Below, piece after piece: positions 7,835-16,506 of a stretch of 64,000 bases of DNA. The stretch comes from JBAYJY01 sp041664945. Its GTDB lineage: Bacteria; UBP15; UBA6099. The notes beneath the pieces were generated by a model. The model saw only the letters and a list, made by a program, of their open reading frames with translations, was not told the DNA's origin and ran no database searches. The stretch lies in the NCBI GenBank assembly GCA_041664945.1, contig JBAYJY010000003.1, positions 17,587-81,586 of the forward strand. The letters are read 5' to 3'. Position 1 is the stretch's first letter. Each line of letters starts with the position of its first letter. The position numbers and the translations under genes are program-made.

Positions 7835-9975
7835 GGACGACAATGGAATCATCCGCTGTGCGCATCGGAATAGATGTCGGAGGCACGTTCACTCACGCCG
7901 TGGCGATCGACCACCGAACCCTGACCATCGTGGCCAAGGCCTGCCGGCCCACAACTCACGCTGCGAAAGACGGCGTCGCAGAGGGAATCTGGAAATGCCT
8001 CGAAGACCTGCTCGCAACAGGCGCGTTCCACGTGGACGACGTCGTTTTCGTCGCCCACAGCACAACCCAGGCGACGAATGCGTTGCTCGAAGGCGACGTC
8101 GCGCCGGTCACTCTCGTCGGGCTGGCAGAAGGCGTCTCCGGCGCGCAGGCGAAACGCGAACTCTCTTTCACTGAAGTTAAAATCACCGGCGATAAAGTCA
8201 TCCCGGTGAATCCGATATTTTTTGCGCCGGCCGCTGCGGACGCCGGCGTGAAAGCATACCTTCAGAAACCGGACGGCCCGACTCAGTCTTTCGTCGTCGC
8301 AGAACCGTTCGCCGTGGACGACCCGGAGAGCGAAAAACGGATAGCCGCTCTTATTTCCGACGCCGGGTTCCCGGTAACCGCCAGTTACGAAGTCTCCGGC
8401 CTTTACGGGTTGAAAGCGCGCGCCCGCACCTCGGTTGTGAACGCATGCATTCTGCCTAAAATGACGGATGTCGCCAACAAAACGAGGTCGGCAGTCGAGC
8501 GGCTCGCGATCAAGCCCGCGCTGATGATCATGCGAAGCGACGGCGGCGTCATGACCGCAGCCGCTATGGCGCGCACTCCAATCCTGACCATTCTCTCCGG
8601 CCCGGCCGCCGGGGTATCCGCCGCTATTCTATACGAAAAAATTGCGAACGGGTTCTTCGTCGAGGTCGGCGGCACCAGCACCGACATCAGCCTGATAATC
8701 AACGGCAAGCCGCAGCGAAAGCAGGCGGTGATAGGCGGCAACATTCTGTATCTGAAAACGCTTGATGTTCGGACGATCGGCGCCGCGGGCGGCTCGATGA
8801 TTCGCGTTTCGCGCGGCCGCATCGCCGATGTCGGCCCGCGCAGCGCCCACATCGCCGGTCTGCCGTATTCCTGCTTCTCCGACCCTTCGAAATGGACGAA
8901 CCTTTCGGCGCGCTTTGTTTCTCCCAAACCGGGCGACCCCGGCGACTACGCAGTCATCGACACCGGCTCCGGCGAAACCGTCGCCCTGACCGCCACCTGC
9001 GCTGCGAACGCTCTCGGTCTGTTGCCGGAGGGCGACTACTCGCTCGGCAACCGCGACGCGGCGCGGCGCGCTTTCGAGGCGCTCGCGAAAGAGCTTAAGA
9101 CCGACGCCGACTCGGCGGCTCGCGAAACGCTCCGTATCGCGTCGGAGAAGATCGCGCAAGTGTGCAAACAGCTTCGCGCGGAGTACCCGGTTGAAGTCGG
9201 CCTGACGATGATCGGCGGCGGCGGCGGCGCGTCAGCGATCGTTCCGGGAGCGGCCAAGGCGGTCGGCCTGCCCTACCAGCGCGCCCGCGATGCCGAAGTT
9301 GTTTCCGCTGTCGGCGTCGGCATGGCTCTTATGAAAAACGTTATTGAAAAAAGCGTTGTGGATCCGACGGACGAAGATATAAAAATAATCCGGTCTGAAG
9401 TCCTGCGCTCTCTGATCGAGTCCGGTTCGGACCCTGAAACGATCGAGGTCGAGATAGAGGTGGATAAGCAGAAAAACCTGATCAGGGCGACGGCTACAGG
9501 GACGTCTGCTCTGGTTTCGACACGGCAGGAAGAAGAAATCTCCGAGGAAGAGTCGTTGAAGGTGGCTGTGAACAGCCTCGGCGCCGATGCTCATTTCGAG
9601 ATCGCATATGAGGATTCATCATGCCGTGTGATGTCCGGCGCGGTTGAGAGCCGAGGGCTACTCGGTTTCGGAAAGAAAACTAAACGGCCTGCGGTTGTGA
9701 TAGACCGTCACGGACTGGCGAAGCTTACGCTTCAGGACGCGGACGTAGTCCCTGTGAAGCGCGAGGAGGCTTCGGAAGCGCTCGCGGCGGCGGTTGGCCG
9801 GGCAACTATCTTCGGCGATGGCGGCGCTATCCTGCGGCCCACCTATCTCGCCTTCGGCGGCAAAGTCATCGAGCTTTCAAAAGTCGGCGATCCGGAAAAA
9901 ATGCTCAAATTCGCCGAAATGGAAATCTCGGAACACCCGAACGTCGAATCTTTCTGCCTGATTTTTAAGAAATGA
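7831..9975 (+). CDS. Hydantoinase/oxoprolinase family (HyuA-like) protein with C-terminal extension
   Basis: A 714-residue protein (an in-frame ATG at 7843 is an alternative start). The first 500 residues match the HyuA family of ATP-dependent amidohydrolases: the acetate-kinase-fold phosphate loop GIDVGGTFTHAVA (13-25), the HSTTQATNALLEG motif, RSDGGVMT, LSGPAAGV and VEVGGTSTDISL. Residues about 510-714 form an extra region without a motif I recognise, with a short FGDGGAILRPTYLAFGG segment. No HyuB partner is nearby. The substrate is not predictable; 5-oxoproline, hydantoin or N-methylhydantoin hydrolysis are family precedents. It is coupled to the YqgF-like gene upstream. Confidence 0.8.
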   Translation: MRTTMESSAVRIGIDVGGTFTHAVAIDHRTLTIVAKACRPTTHAAKDGVAEGIWKCLEDLLATGAFHVDDVVFVAHSTTQATNALLEGDVAPVTLVGLAEGVSGAQAKRELSFTEVKITGDKVIPVNPIFFAPAAADAGVKAYLQKPDGPTQSFVVAEPFAVDDPESEKRIAALISDAGFPVTASYEVSGLYGLKARARTSVVNACILPKMTDVANKTRSAVERLAIKPALMIMRSDGGVMTAAAMARTPILTILSGPAAGVSAAILYEKIANGFFVEVGGTSTDISLIINGKPQRKQAVIGGNILYLKTLDVRTIGAAGGSMIRVSRGRIADVGPRSAHIAGLPYSCFSDPSKWTNLSARFVSPKPGDPGDYAVIDTGSGETVALTATCAANALGLLPEGDYSLGNRDAARRAFEALAKELKTDADSAARETLRIASEKIAQVCKQLRAEYPVEVGLTMIGGGGGASAIVPGAAKAVGLPYQRARDAEVVSAVGVGMALMKNVIEKSVVDPTDEDIKIIRSEVLRSLIESGSDPETIEVEIEVDKQKNLIRATATGTSALVSTRQEEEISEEESLKVAVNSLGADAHFEIAYEDSSCRVMSGAVESRGLLGFGKKTKRPAVVIDRHGLAKLTLQDADVVPVKREEASEALAAAVGRATIFGDGGAILRPTYLAFGGKVIELSKVGDPEKMLKFAEMEISEHPNVESFCLIFKK

Positions 9976-9989
9976 TTGTTTTTAGCCGG

Positions 9990-10415
9990 TCAGTCGGCGA
10001 AGAAAGTATAAGCTAACTCTACATTATTTTGTTGTTTATCTGATTTTGCGTCCTGCGATGCATTCCTCGAACCGAACATATTCTCCGCAACTTTTTCCGC
10101 GCTGGCCGACATCGAATCCAGTTCGGAACCGGCGGAAACTACTTCTTTGCCTTTCGTTACAACTACTTTCCAATTACCGTTCGATTCAACTTCCGGAAGT
10201 TCGGCAACAGCGTTGTAATCTTCTTTGTTTTCGAAGTTCGCTTTTCCCTGACCGTTGTTGTTATGGTGGTCTTTATGTATTTTGTGCTCTTTTTTCTCAA
10301 CTCTGACATATCGGGGTATTTCAAACTGAAGATTAACTTTAACCGTCTCCGCGGCAAAAGCTGAAGCTTGAACGAAGCACATGAGCATCATTGTTATCAG
10401 CATTAACTTTTTCAT
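9990..10415 (-). CDS. Small exported protein, unknown function
   Basis: A 141-residue protein starting at the ATG 10415, chosen because GGAG motifs sit just upstream and a signal peptide begins there (MKKLMLITMMLMCFVQASAFA). The mature part is charged, with His/Lys-rich KKEHKIHKDHHNNNG around residues 40-55, followed by a compact polar domain ending in AYTFFAD. No family is recognised. The His-rich run might bind metal but this is only a suggestion. It is convergent with the hydantoinase gene, with a 14-base gap and no visible terminator. Confidence 0.6.
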   Translation of the reverse strand: MKKLMLITMMLMCFVQASAFAAETVKVNLQFEIPRYVRVEKKEHKIHKDHHNNNGQGKANFENKEDYNAVAELPEVESNGNWKVVVTKGKEVVSAGSELDSMSASAEKVAENMFGSRNASQDAKSDKQQNNVELAYTFFAD

Positions 10416-10449
10416 TGCTCCGTCTCCTTTCAATTCAGCCTTCACTTAT

Positions 10450-10458
10450 ATAATACCA
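10450..10458 (-). promoter_or_regulatory. Possible extended -10 promoter for the 9990-10415 gene
   Basis: On the minus strand a TATTAT (10450-10455) is preceded by TGG, giving an extended -10 (TGnTATTAT) about 35 bases before the start codon. No good -35 box is seen, which is typical of extended -10 promoters. Confidence 0.4.
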
Positions 10459-10602
10459 CGAAAAAGCGAGAATAGTTCCGAAAATAGAGGCTATTTTAAG
10501 ATTGTTTTGTGATAAAGGCGGAATATAGCAATATATTCGCTAATTGCGGTATTAGCGATATTTTCGTTTTTGAAAAAAGTTTAGTCTTAGATAAAAAGAA
10601 TT

Positions 10603-11838
10603 TTAAGGAACCCAAACGGCTGCGCTCAAAACAGAAAAGCCGTTGGCGAGAGGAAAAGGCTGATCAACACTGGGTATTTTCAGCCATACACAACCGTCGT
10701 AATTAAATGCGATCGATTCGCCGTCGGGACCCCATTGAAGTTCGCGAGGCATTATCAGCTTCCCGTCGGGTTGTTTGAAATAGATCTTTCTCGAAATAGC
10801 AGATTTTATATCCACATCAAAAAAATAGTCGCTTTCGCCACTTTTGTCGAATATCAGAAGCCGGCTCTTCTTGGAAAATCTTATTTCAATTTTTCGGAAA
10901 AAATCAAATGACGACTCGGTTCCCTTCTCTGAGTCCTTAACGGAAATCGAATCATATTTGACGCCGCCGACTCCAGGGACTATACGGGCATAACAGAAGC
11001 TTTTATGCGCTATTCCGTCCGGGCAGCTTCTTACCATCATCCAGATTGAAGAATCAGCCGGATTCCATGAGTAGCTGTAAAACCCGAGATTCTTCGCCAT
11101 AACGCTCGACTTGCCGGTGGCAAGATCGATTTTTACAAAAACCTGCGAACCGCCGGTGATCGGCGCTGAAATGAAAGCGACTGAATTCCCGTCCGGCGAA
11201 AAAGAAGGCATTGATAGCAGATCGGGCGAACTGTAGATTTTCTTGCGCTCGTTGGTTGCAACGTCGTATATATATAAAAAAAATGATTTTAAATCCCAAT
11301 CGACAAAGATTATTCGTTTCCCTGCCGGGTCAGCTGCGGGTTGTGAACCATGGAAAAGGCGTCTTGGGCCTGAATTTTTCGGTTGGGCCCGGATGATATT
11401 CCGATCTTTATCCTCAAAGAATATTGTTCCGTCGACTTTTCTTCTGAGATCGGTGAGAACGAGCGGGTCGAAACCAGTTGCAGGAGCGAAGTCAGTTACA
11501 AGTTGCGGCAAAACCTCGCCGAGCTCGGAAGAAGGAATCGACAACGGCATAAGCGCCGGATCGTAGACGAACGGATCGAGCACAGGCAGGAGAATTGTTT
11601 CATCGACAAAAGAATCGTCATCCGAATACGGCGCCGGAACATATTCTGAAGAACCGGAATCCGTTACGGGGCTTGGCTGTTTCGCCGACGGTTTTCCTGC
11701 GGAAGGCGAAGTTCCAGCCTTCGACGCCGCAGCCGCCGGCAACGCAAAAATATGGAGCGCGACAATTGCCGCAAGCAAAATTACTGTTCTCACTGCTTTC
11801 AATCTCTTTCTGACTTCCACTTGGAAACAGTCCCGCAT
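10603..11838 (-). CDS. Exported TolB-like (PD40) beta-propeller protein
   Basis: A 411-residue protein from the ATG at 11838 (the frame is open to a TTG at 11874). An N-terminal hydrophobic segment (VILLAAIVALHIFALPAAAAS) is a probable signal peptide, followed by a low-complexity Ser/Pro/Gly linker. From about residue 120 the sequence has repeats of the TolB/PD40 type: a strand, then PSFSPDGNSVAFIS, SYSWNPADSSIWMM and LQWGPDGESIAFN. Such propellers bind other periplasmic or surface proteins. It follows the gene at 11876-13141 by 37 bases on the same strand, so the two are probably co-transcribed. Confidence 0.65.
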   Translation of the reverse strand: MRDCFQVEVRKRLKAVRTVILLAAIVALHIFALPAAAASKAGTSPSAGKPSAKQPSPVTDSGSSEYVPAPYSDDDSFVDETILLPVLDPFVYDPALMPLSIPSSELGEVLPQLVTDFAPATGFDPLVLTDLRRKVDGTIFFEDKDRNIIRAQPKNSGPRRLFHGSQPAADPAGKRIIFVDWDLKSFFLYIYDVATNERKKIYSSPDLLSMPSFSPDGNSVAFISAPITGGSQVFVKIDLATGKSSVMAKNLGFYSYSWNPADSSIWMMVRSCPDGIAHKSFCYARIVPGVGGVKYDSISVKDSEKGTESSFDFFRKIEIRFSKKSRLLIFDKSGESDYFFDVDIKSAISRKIYFKQPDGKLIMPRELQWGPDGESIAFNYDGCVWLKIPSVDQPFPLANGFSVLSAAVWVP

Positions 11839-11875
11839 ATTAAACTCGAATTCTTCAAAAAAAAGCGAATTCAAA

Positions 11876-13141
11876 TTAAAACATCGTAATTGAATTCGCG
11901 ATCAACTTATATTCGGGAAATATCCTCGCATATTCGGCTTCGAGACTGTTGAAAGATACAATGTATTCGATGTTGTTCGAGACCGCGATGACCATGTATT
12001 GTTTTGAAACGAGCTTTTGCGCGGCGTCCGGCTGTTTCTGATCGCCGGCGACCGGAGCGGATTTTTGAATAAGGTCCTTATACTGATGCATTGAAATAAT
12101 TTCCTGAGCCGGGACTCCGTTGTGACTGATAGATTTCTGACTCTTTATCTCGTAGCCGGCCTGTTTGAGCAGATCGAGACTTTTCTCGATAAGTTTGTCC
12201 GGCGGCATCTGCGCTTCGGTCTCGTTCAGCGAGCGGCATACAATGTTCAGGCCGGACCCCTCAAGTTGCGCGGGATCCTTTTTCTTTATAGTAAGATAAA
12301 AAGAGTTGGACGATTTTCTGATAGCGAACTGCCACGAGCGGTCCGGTTTGCGAACTGAAAATCTCCACTGATAGTCTATGTAGGAATTGTCGTCGGAAGG
12401 TTTGGCGATAGAGATCGTCGATGTTGCGGTTGAAGTGTCCGTTGCGGCTGTATTTGCCGGTTGGGGGAGCGCGCGCTCGAAGTAAAGCATACGGCGCAAG
12501 TCGTTGTACTGCTCGTCGCCAATCACAGGTTTATTCTTGTAGTCATCGCTTAGAATCCGCTTGAGTATCGCCGTGACACCGTCGAAACCGGCGCCGAGTT
12601 CCACTGACTTCCGGATGTAATTCATCGCTAGATCGTAGAACCGTTTCGTGTCGACGTTCAGCCCCGCGAGGTTGGCCTTCAAACGGTCGTAACCGATGCC
12701 AATGAGAAAAGAGACGTCGGCGACAGTCCCCTTGGACAAACCGCTTGAACTCTCCGCCAGCGAACGCGCTTTATTGAAATAGTACTCGGCGCGCTCTATG
12801 CAGTCGAACGAAAAACCGGTCGGGTTTGTTGTCGCAGAGAGAGAAAGAACGCCGGCGGTCGGGCAAAGATCGACGTAGTTATATGCAGCGGCGAGCGTAA
12901 AAAGAATTCTGTCTTCAGGCTTATTGAGAGAAGTGACAGCCATTTCGAGGTTCGACATAGCGCGATGCGCGCGCGCCAGCATGTTCATGTCGCCATCAGA
13001 AACGCCCTTGTGGATCACGCTCTCTATGTACTCAAATTCCTTCGAGATGTCCTCGGAACGGGCGGCCTGCGCGCGGGATTGCGAAGCGGCGCCAGCCAAA
13101 CAAAATATTATTATCGCTGTAACTAATAGTTTATTCATCAT
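11876..13141 (-). CDS. Exported helical protein, unknown function
   Basis: A 421-residue protein from the ATG at 13141 (the frame is open to 13195; no ribosome binding site decides). It starts MMNKLLVTAIIIFCLAGAASQSRAQA, a clear signal peptide. Residues about 25-240 are predicted helical, with a TPR-like feel (YNYVDLCP, ERAEYYFNKARSLAE, YDLAMNYIRKSVELG). A Thr/Ser linker follows, then a second domain beginning DYQWRFSVRKPDRSWQFAI that resembles a compact alpha-beta domain. I do not recognise the family. It is the first gene of a pair with the TolB-like propeller gene. Confidence 0.6.
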   Translation of the reverse strand: MMNKLLVTAIIIFCLAGAASQSRAQAARSEDISKEFEYIESVIHKGVSDGDMNMLARAHRAMSNLEMAVTSLNKPEDRILFTLAAAYNYVDLCPTAGVLSLSATTNPTGFSFDCIERAEYYFNKARSLAESSSGLSKGTVADVSFLIGIGYDRLKANLAGLNVDTKRFYDLAMNYIRKSVELGAGFDGVTAILKRILSDDYKNKPVIGDEQYNDLRRMLYFERALPQPANTAATDTSTATSTISIAKPSDDNSYIDYQWRFSVRKPDRSWQFAIRKSSNSFYLTIKKKDPAQLEGSGLNIVCRSLNETEAQMPPDKLIEKSLDLLKQAGYEIKSQKSISHNGVPAQEIISMHQYKDLIQKSAPVAGDQKQPDAAQKLVSKQYMVIAVSNNIEYIVSFNSLEAEYARIFPEYKLIANSITMF

Positions 13142-13305
13142 TGCCGGCGTCGACGATTTATACGATGCGCCCTGCATCCGGTAGCCCGCTCTCATCCGCC
13201 AGACTGCCGGCGGACGCGGAATCCCTTTCTATCTTAAGTTTCATTCTAAATCAATGAATCCGGTTTGGCAACAACTTACACTCTCCTCATTTAGTTGAAT
13301 TATCT

Positions 13306-13333
13306 TTGAATTTATCAGAAAATCTATTATAAA
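13306..13333 (+). promoter_or_regulatory. Possible promoter for ftsH
   Basis: TTGAAT (13306-13311) and TATAAA (13328-13333) are spaced by 16 bases in AT-rich sequence ahead of ftsH. A second TTGAAT occurs at 13295-13300. The region is AT-rich enough that chance matches are possible. Confidence 0.4.
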
Positions 13334-13407
13334 TTAGAAAGTGAAGTATATGCCCAACAGGAGGCTTTAGCTGAAGGCGTTTATTGCCTGCGCCTTTAAC
13401 AAATTAA

Positions 13408-15954
13408 ATGGCCGCTCAAAACAATCAAAATAAATTCTCGCGTTACTCTTTTATAATCATTGTGTGCGTTTCGATTCTCGCGCTTTCAGTCGCCCTCAAA
13501 AACCCGCTCGGCAACGAAGGCGTCAAGCTTGGCTACAGCGAGTTTCTCGACCGCGTCGACCAGAAACAGGTCAAAAAGGTCACGATCGTAAACCAGACCA
13601 ACCGGCTTCAGGGCGAGTTCGCCGACGGCAAGAAATTCATCGTCGACGCGCCGGCCGACCCGGATCTTGTGAAAACTCTGCGTGAGCGTAACATTAATTT
13701 CTCCGCGGAGAACCCCGGCATTAAGGAAAATATAACGCAGTTCCTCGCGATGATCATCGTGCCGGTTCTGCTTATAGTGGCGATATGGTTTCTGATAATG
13801 AGACAAGCGCAGGCAGGCGGCAGCCAGGCTATGAGCTTCGGGCGCAGCCGCGCGAAGATGGCATCCGGCAATATGCCGCAGGTGACGTTTGAAGATGTCG
13901 CAGGAGTTGATGAAGCGGTCGGCGAACTGCGCGAGATCGTGGAATTTCTGAAAGACCCGAAACGTTTTCAGACGATGGGCGCTAAAATCCCGAAAGGCGT
14001 TCTGCTGCTCGGACCGCCGGGGTCTGGAAAAACGCTTCTCGCCCGCGCGATCGCCGGCGAGGCTAAAGTGCCGTTCTTCCACATGAGCGGCTCTGACTTC
14101 GTTGAGATGTTCGTGGGCGTCGGCGCATCGAGAGTGCGCGATCTGTTCGAACAGGCGAAGAAAAGCGCGCCCTGCCTCGTTTTCGTCGATGAAATCGACG
14201 CTGTAGGGCGCCAGCGCGGCGCCGGACTCGGCGGCGGACACGACGAGCGCGAACAAACTCTTAACCAACTGCTCGTCGAAATGGATGGGTTCGACGCCAA
14301 TTTAGGCGTCATACTTCTCGCGGCTACAAACAGGCCGGACGTTCTCGATCCGGCTCTTCTGCGCCCGGGCCGCTTCGACCGCCGCGTTGTGGTCGACCAG
14401 CCCGACTTCAAAGGCAGGCGCGCCATTCTTGACGTGCATGCGCGCGGAAAACCGCTCGATCCTTCAGTCGATCTCGATGTCATCGCCCGCCGCCCTCCCG
14501 GCTTCACCGGCGCCGACCTCGAAAATGCTCTCAATGAGGCCGCCCTGCTCGCCGCTCGCGACAGCTCGACCTCTATCTCTCTTCACCATATCGAAGAGTC
14601 CATCGACCGCAACATCGCCGGCCCCGAGCGGCGCAGCAGGCTGCTCTCGGAACGCGACAAGAAAGTTACGGCTTACCACGAAGCGGGCCACGCGCTCGCC
14701 GCCCGCCTGATTCCGGACACGGATCCGGTCCACAAGATCTCGATTCTCCCGCGTGGAATGGCGCTAGGCTACACGTTGCAGTTGCCGAGCGAGGACAAGT
14801 ACACGATGCCGCGATCGGAACTGCTCAACGAAATCTGCGTGCTTCTCGGCGGCCGCGTAGCCGAAAAAATTATTTTCGACGACATCACAACCGGCGCCTC
14901 CAACGACATCGAACGCTCGACAAAAATAGCGCGCCGCATGGTCACAAGATACGGCATGAGCGCCGAACTCGGGCCGCTCACTTTCGGCCGCCAGACTGAA
15001 GCCGTCTTTCTCGGCCGCGACCTCGGACACGAACGCGACTACAGCGAGGAAATCGCCTCCAAGATCGATCAGGAAGTCCATGACATTATTTCCAATTGCT
15101 TCGAACGGGTCGAAAAGCTGCTTCTCGACAACAAGGAACGCCTCGAACTGGTCGCCGAGCAATTAATCGTCCGCGAATTCCTCGAAGGCTCGCGCCTTGA
15201 AACTTTGCTGGACGGCAAACATCTCTCCGATGACGAAGTCGCCGAACTTGAAGCGGAGCGAAAAAAGAACGACGAGGAAAAGAACCGTCTGCGCCTTGAA
15301 GCCAAGGACGCTGAAGAGAAGAAGAAGCTCGAAGATCAGGCTGCGGCCGACGCTCCGGTTCCGCCGCCGGCGCCGGACATCGAAGTCGCCGGAGAAACAG
15401 CCACGGCCGCTAAGGCTTTCTCAGAAGAGGGAATACCGAGCGAAGACGACCTCAGGTCAGCCGGCGGCCTGCTGAGCCAGTTCTATTTCATGCTCGACAA
15501 GATTTTTCACGACACCGTCGCTCCGTTCGCGATTAACGACAAGGTGCGCTCGCAACTCGAAAAGATGGAGAAAGTCATAGCCGAAAGCAAATCCGACTTC
15601 GCGTCCCTGATGCTTCAGCAGTTGATCCGCGAGAGCGAGGACCGCACGGTTGAAGCTGGGTTCCGCATCCGGCTCGCGCTTCTGCACGTTCGCGACGGTC
15701 GCGCCGACCGCGTTGCTGAAGAGCTTCTCTCCGCCCTAAACACCGGCGAGGATAAACTCGAAAAAAACGCCAAGGGCATTCTGATAAGCGCGATCAGCTA
15801 TTTCCGCATCCTCAATGAAGAGCTCCGGAAAAGCAAACTTTCGTATACAAGCGTTCTCAAAAACAACTCGCTTCTCGAAAAGATAGACAATCGATATCTT
15901 GAATGGGAAAAGAAAGCCCGTTCATCCTCAGGCCAGTTCCCCCACATGTCCTGA
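13408..15954 (+). CDS. ftsH: ATP-dependent zinc metalloprotease FtsH with C-terminal extension
   Basis: A membrane-anchored AAA+ protease that degrades membrane and regulatory proteins. Two membrane segments (about 13-31 and 112-130) flank a small extracytoplasmic domain; then come the AAA+ module with Walker A GPPGSGKT (about 202-209), Walker B VFVDEID, arginine-finger region, and the zinc protease domain with HEAGH (424-428) and third ligand D500. The start is fixed because a TAA stop lies immediately upstream in frame. At 848 residues it is roughly 200 longer than usual FtsH: after residue about 605 there is a charged coiled coil, an Ala/Pro linker (APVPPPAPD) and a helical domain of about 170 residues. 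No close ribosome binding site is seen; a GGAGG lies 43 bases upstream of the ATG. Confidence 0.95.
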   Translation: MAAQNNQNKFSRYSFIIIVCVSILALSVALKNPLGNEGVKLGYSEFLDRVDQKQVKKVTIVNQTNRLQGEFADGKKFIVDAPADPDLVKTLRERNINFSAENPGIKENITQFLAMIIVPVLLIVAIWFLIMRQAQAGGSQAMSFGRSRAKMASGNMPQVTFEDVAGVDEAVGELREIVEFLKDPKRFQTMGAKIPKGVLLLGPPGSGKTLLARAIAGEAKVPFFHMSGSDFVEMFVGVGASRVRDLFEQAKKSAPCLVFVDEIDAVGRQRGAGLGGGHDEREQTLNQLLVEMDGFDANLGVILLAATNRPDVLDPALLRPGRFDRRVVVDQPDFKGRRAILDVHARGKPLDPSVDLDVIARRPPGFTGADLENALNEAALLAARDSSTSISLHHIEESIDRNIAGPERRSRLLSERDKKVTAYHEAGHALAARLIPDTDPVHKISILPRGMALGYTLQLPSEDKYTMPRSELLNEICVLLGGRVAEKIIFDDITTGASNDIERSTKIARRMVTRYGMSAELGPLTFGRQTEAVFLGRDLGHERDYSEEIASKIDQEVHDIISNCFERVEKLLLDNKERLELVAEQLIVREFLEGSRLETLLDGKHLSDDEVAELEAERKKNDEEKNRLRLEAKDAEEKKKLEDQAAADAPVPPPAPDIEVAGETATAAKAFSEEGIPSEDDLRSAGGLLSQFYFMLDKIFHDTVAPFAINDKVRSQLEKMEKVIAESKSDFASLMLQQLIRESEDRTVEAGFRIRLALLHVRDGRADRVAEELLSALNTGEDKLEKNAKGILISAISYFRILNEELRKSKLSYTSVLKNNSLLEKIDNRYLEWEKKARSSSGQFPHMS

Positions 15955-15967
15955 TTGGAGGCCTCTG

Positions 15968-16489
15968 ATGAGCAACTCCGCTCTCATTGTGATTGACATG
16001 CTGAACGATTTCGTGTCGCCCGACGGCGCGCTTTATGTCGGCGACACCGTCAAACACATCATACCGGAGATTCAAAAAAAGATTTCCAAATATCGCGCAG
16101 ACGCCGATCCGGTGATTTACCTCTGCGACAGCCACGCTGAAGACGACAAGGAATTCGAGATGTTCCCGCCGCACTGCATCGCGAACGGCAAAGGCGCCGA
16201 GATTTATAAAGATCTGCGCCCCAATGCAGGAGAGACCATTGTTTATAAAACACGCTTCAGCGGTTTTTTCAACACAAACCTCGACGCGATTCTGAAAGAA
16301 AAGAACCTCGACGCGATTGAACTGTGCGGAGTATGCACAAACATCTGCGTTCTATATACCTGCGCCGACGCGCGCATGCGCGGCTACAACGTCACCGTAG
16401 ACCGCCGCTGCGTCGACTCCTTCGACCGCGCCGCGCACGAATTCGCCCTAAAGGAAATGGAGCGCGTCCTCGGCGCTAAGATCATTTGA
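15968..16489 (+). CDS. Isochorismatase-family cysteine hydrolase (nicotinamidase-like)
   Basis: A 173-residue hydrolase with the family catalytic triad D10, K94 and C127 (motifs IDMLNDF, YKTRFSGF and CGVCTNICV). D54, H56 and H69 match the metal site of nicotinamidases, and the CDSHxxDDxEF...FPPHC spacing is typical of that subgroup, so nicotinamide to nicotinate conversion for NAD salvage is the best guess. A GGAGG lies 6 bases before the ATG. It follows ftsH by 13 bases and is probably co-transcribed with it. Confidence 0.85.
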   Translation: MSNSALIVIDMLNDFVSPDGALYVGDTVKHIIPEIQKKISKYRADADPVIYLCDSHAEDDKEFEMFPPHCIANGKGAEIYKDLRPNAGETIVYKTRFSGFFNTNLDAILKEKNLDAIELCGVCTNICVLYTCADARMRGYNVTVDRRCVDSFDRAAHEFALKEMERVLGAKII

Positions 16490-16506
16490 TTCATTTCATT
16501 GATTTT

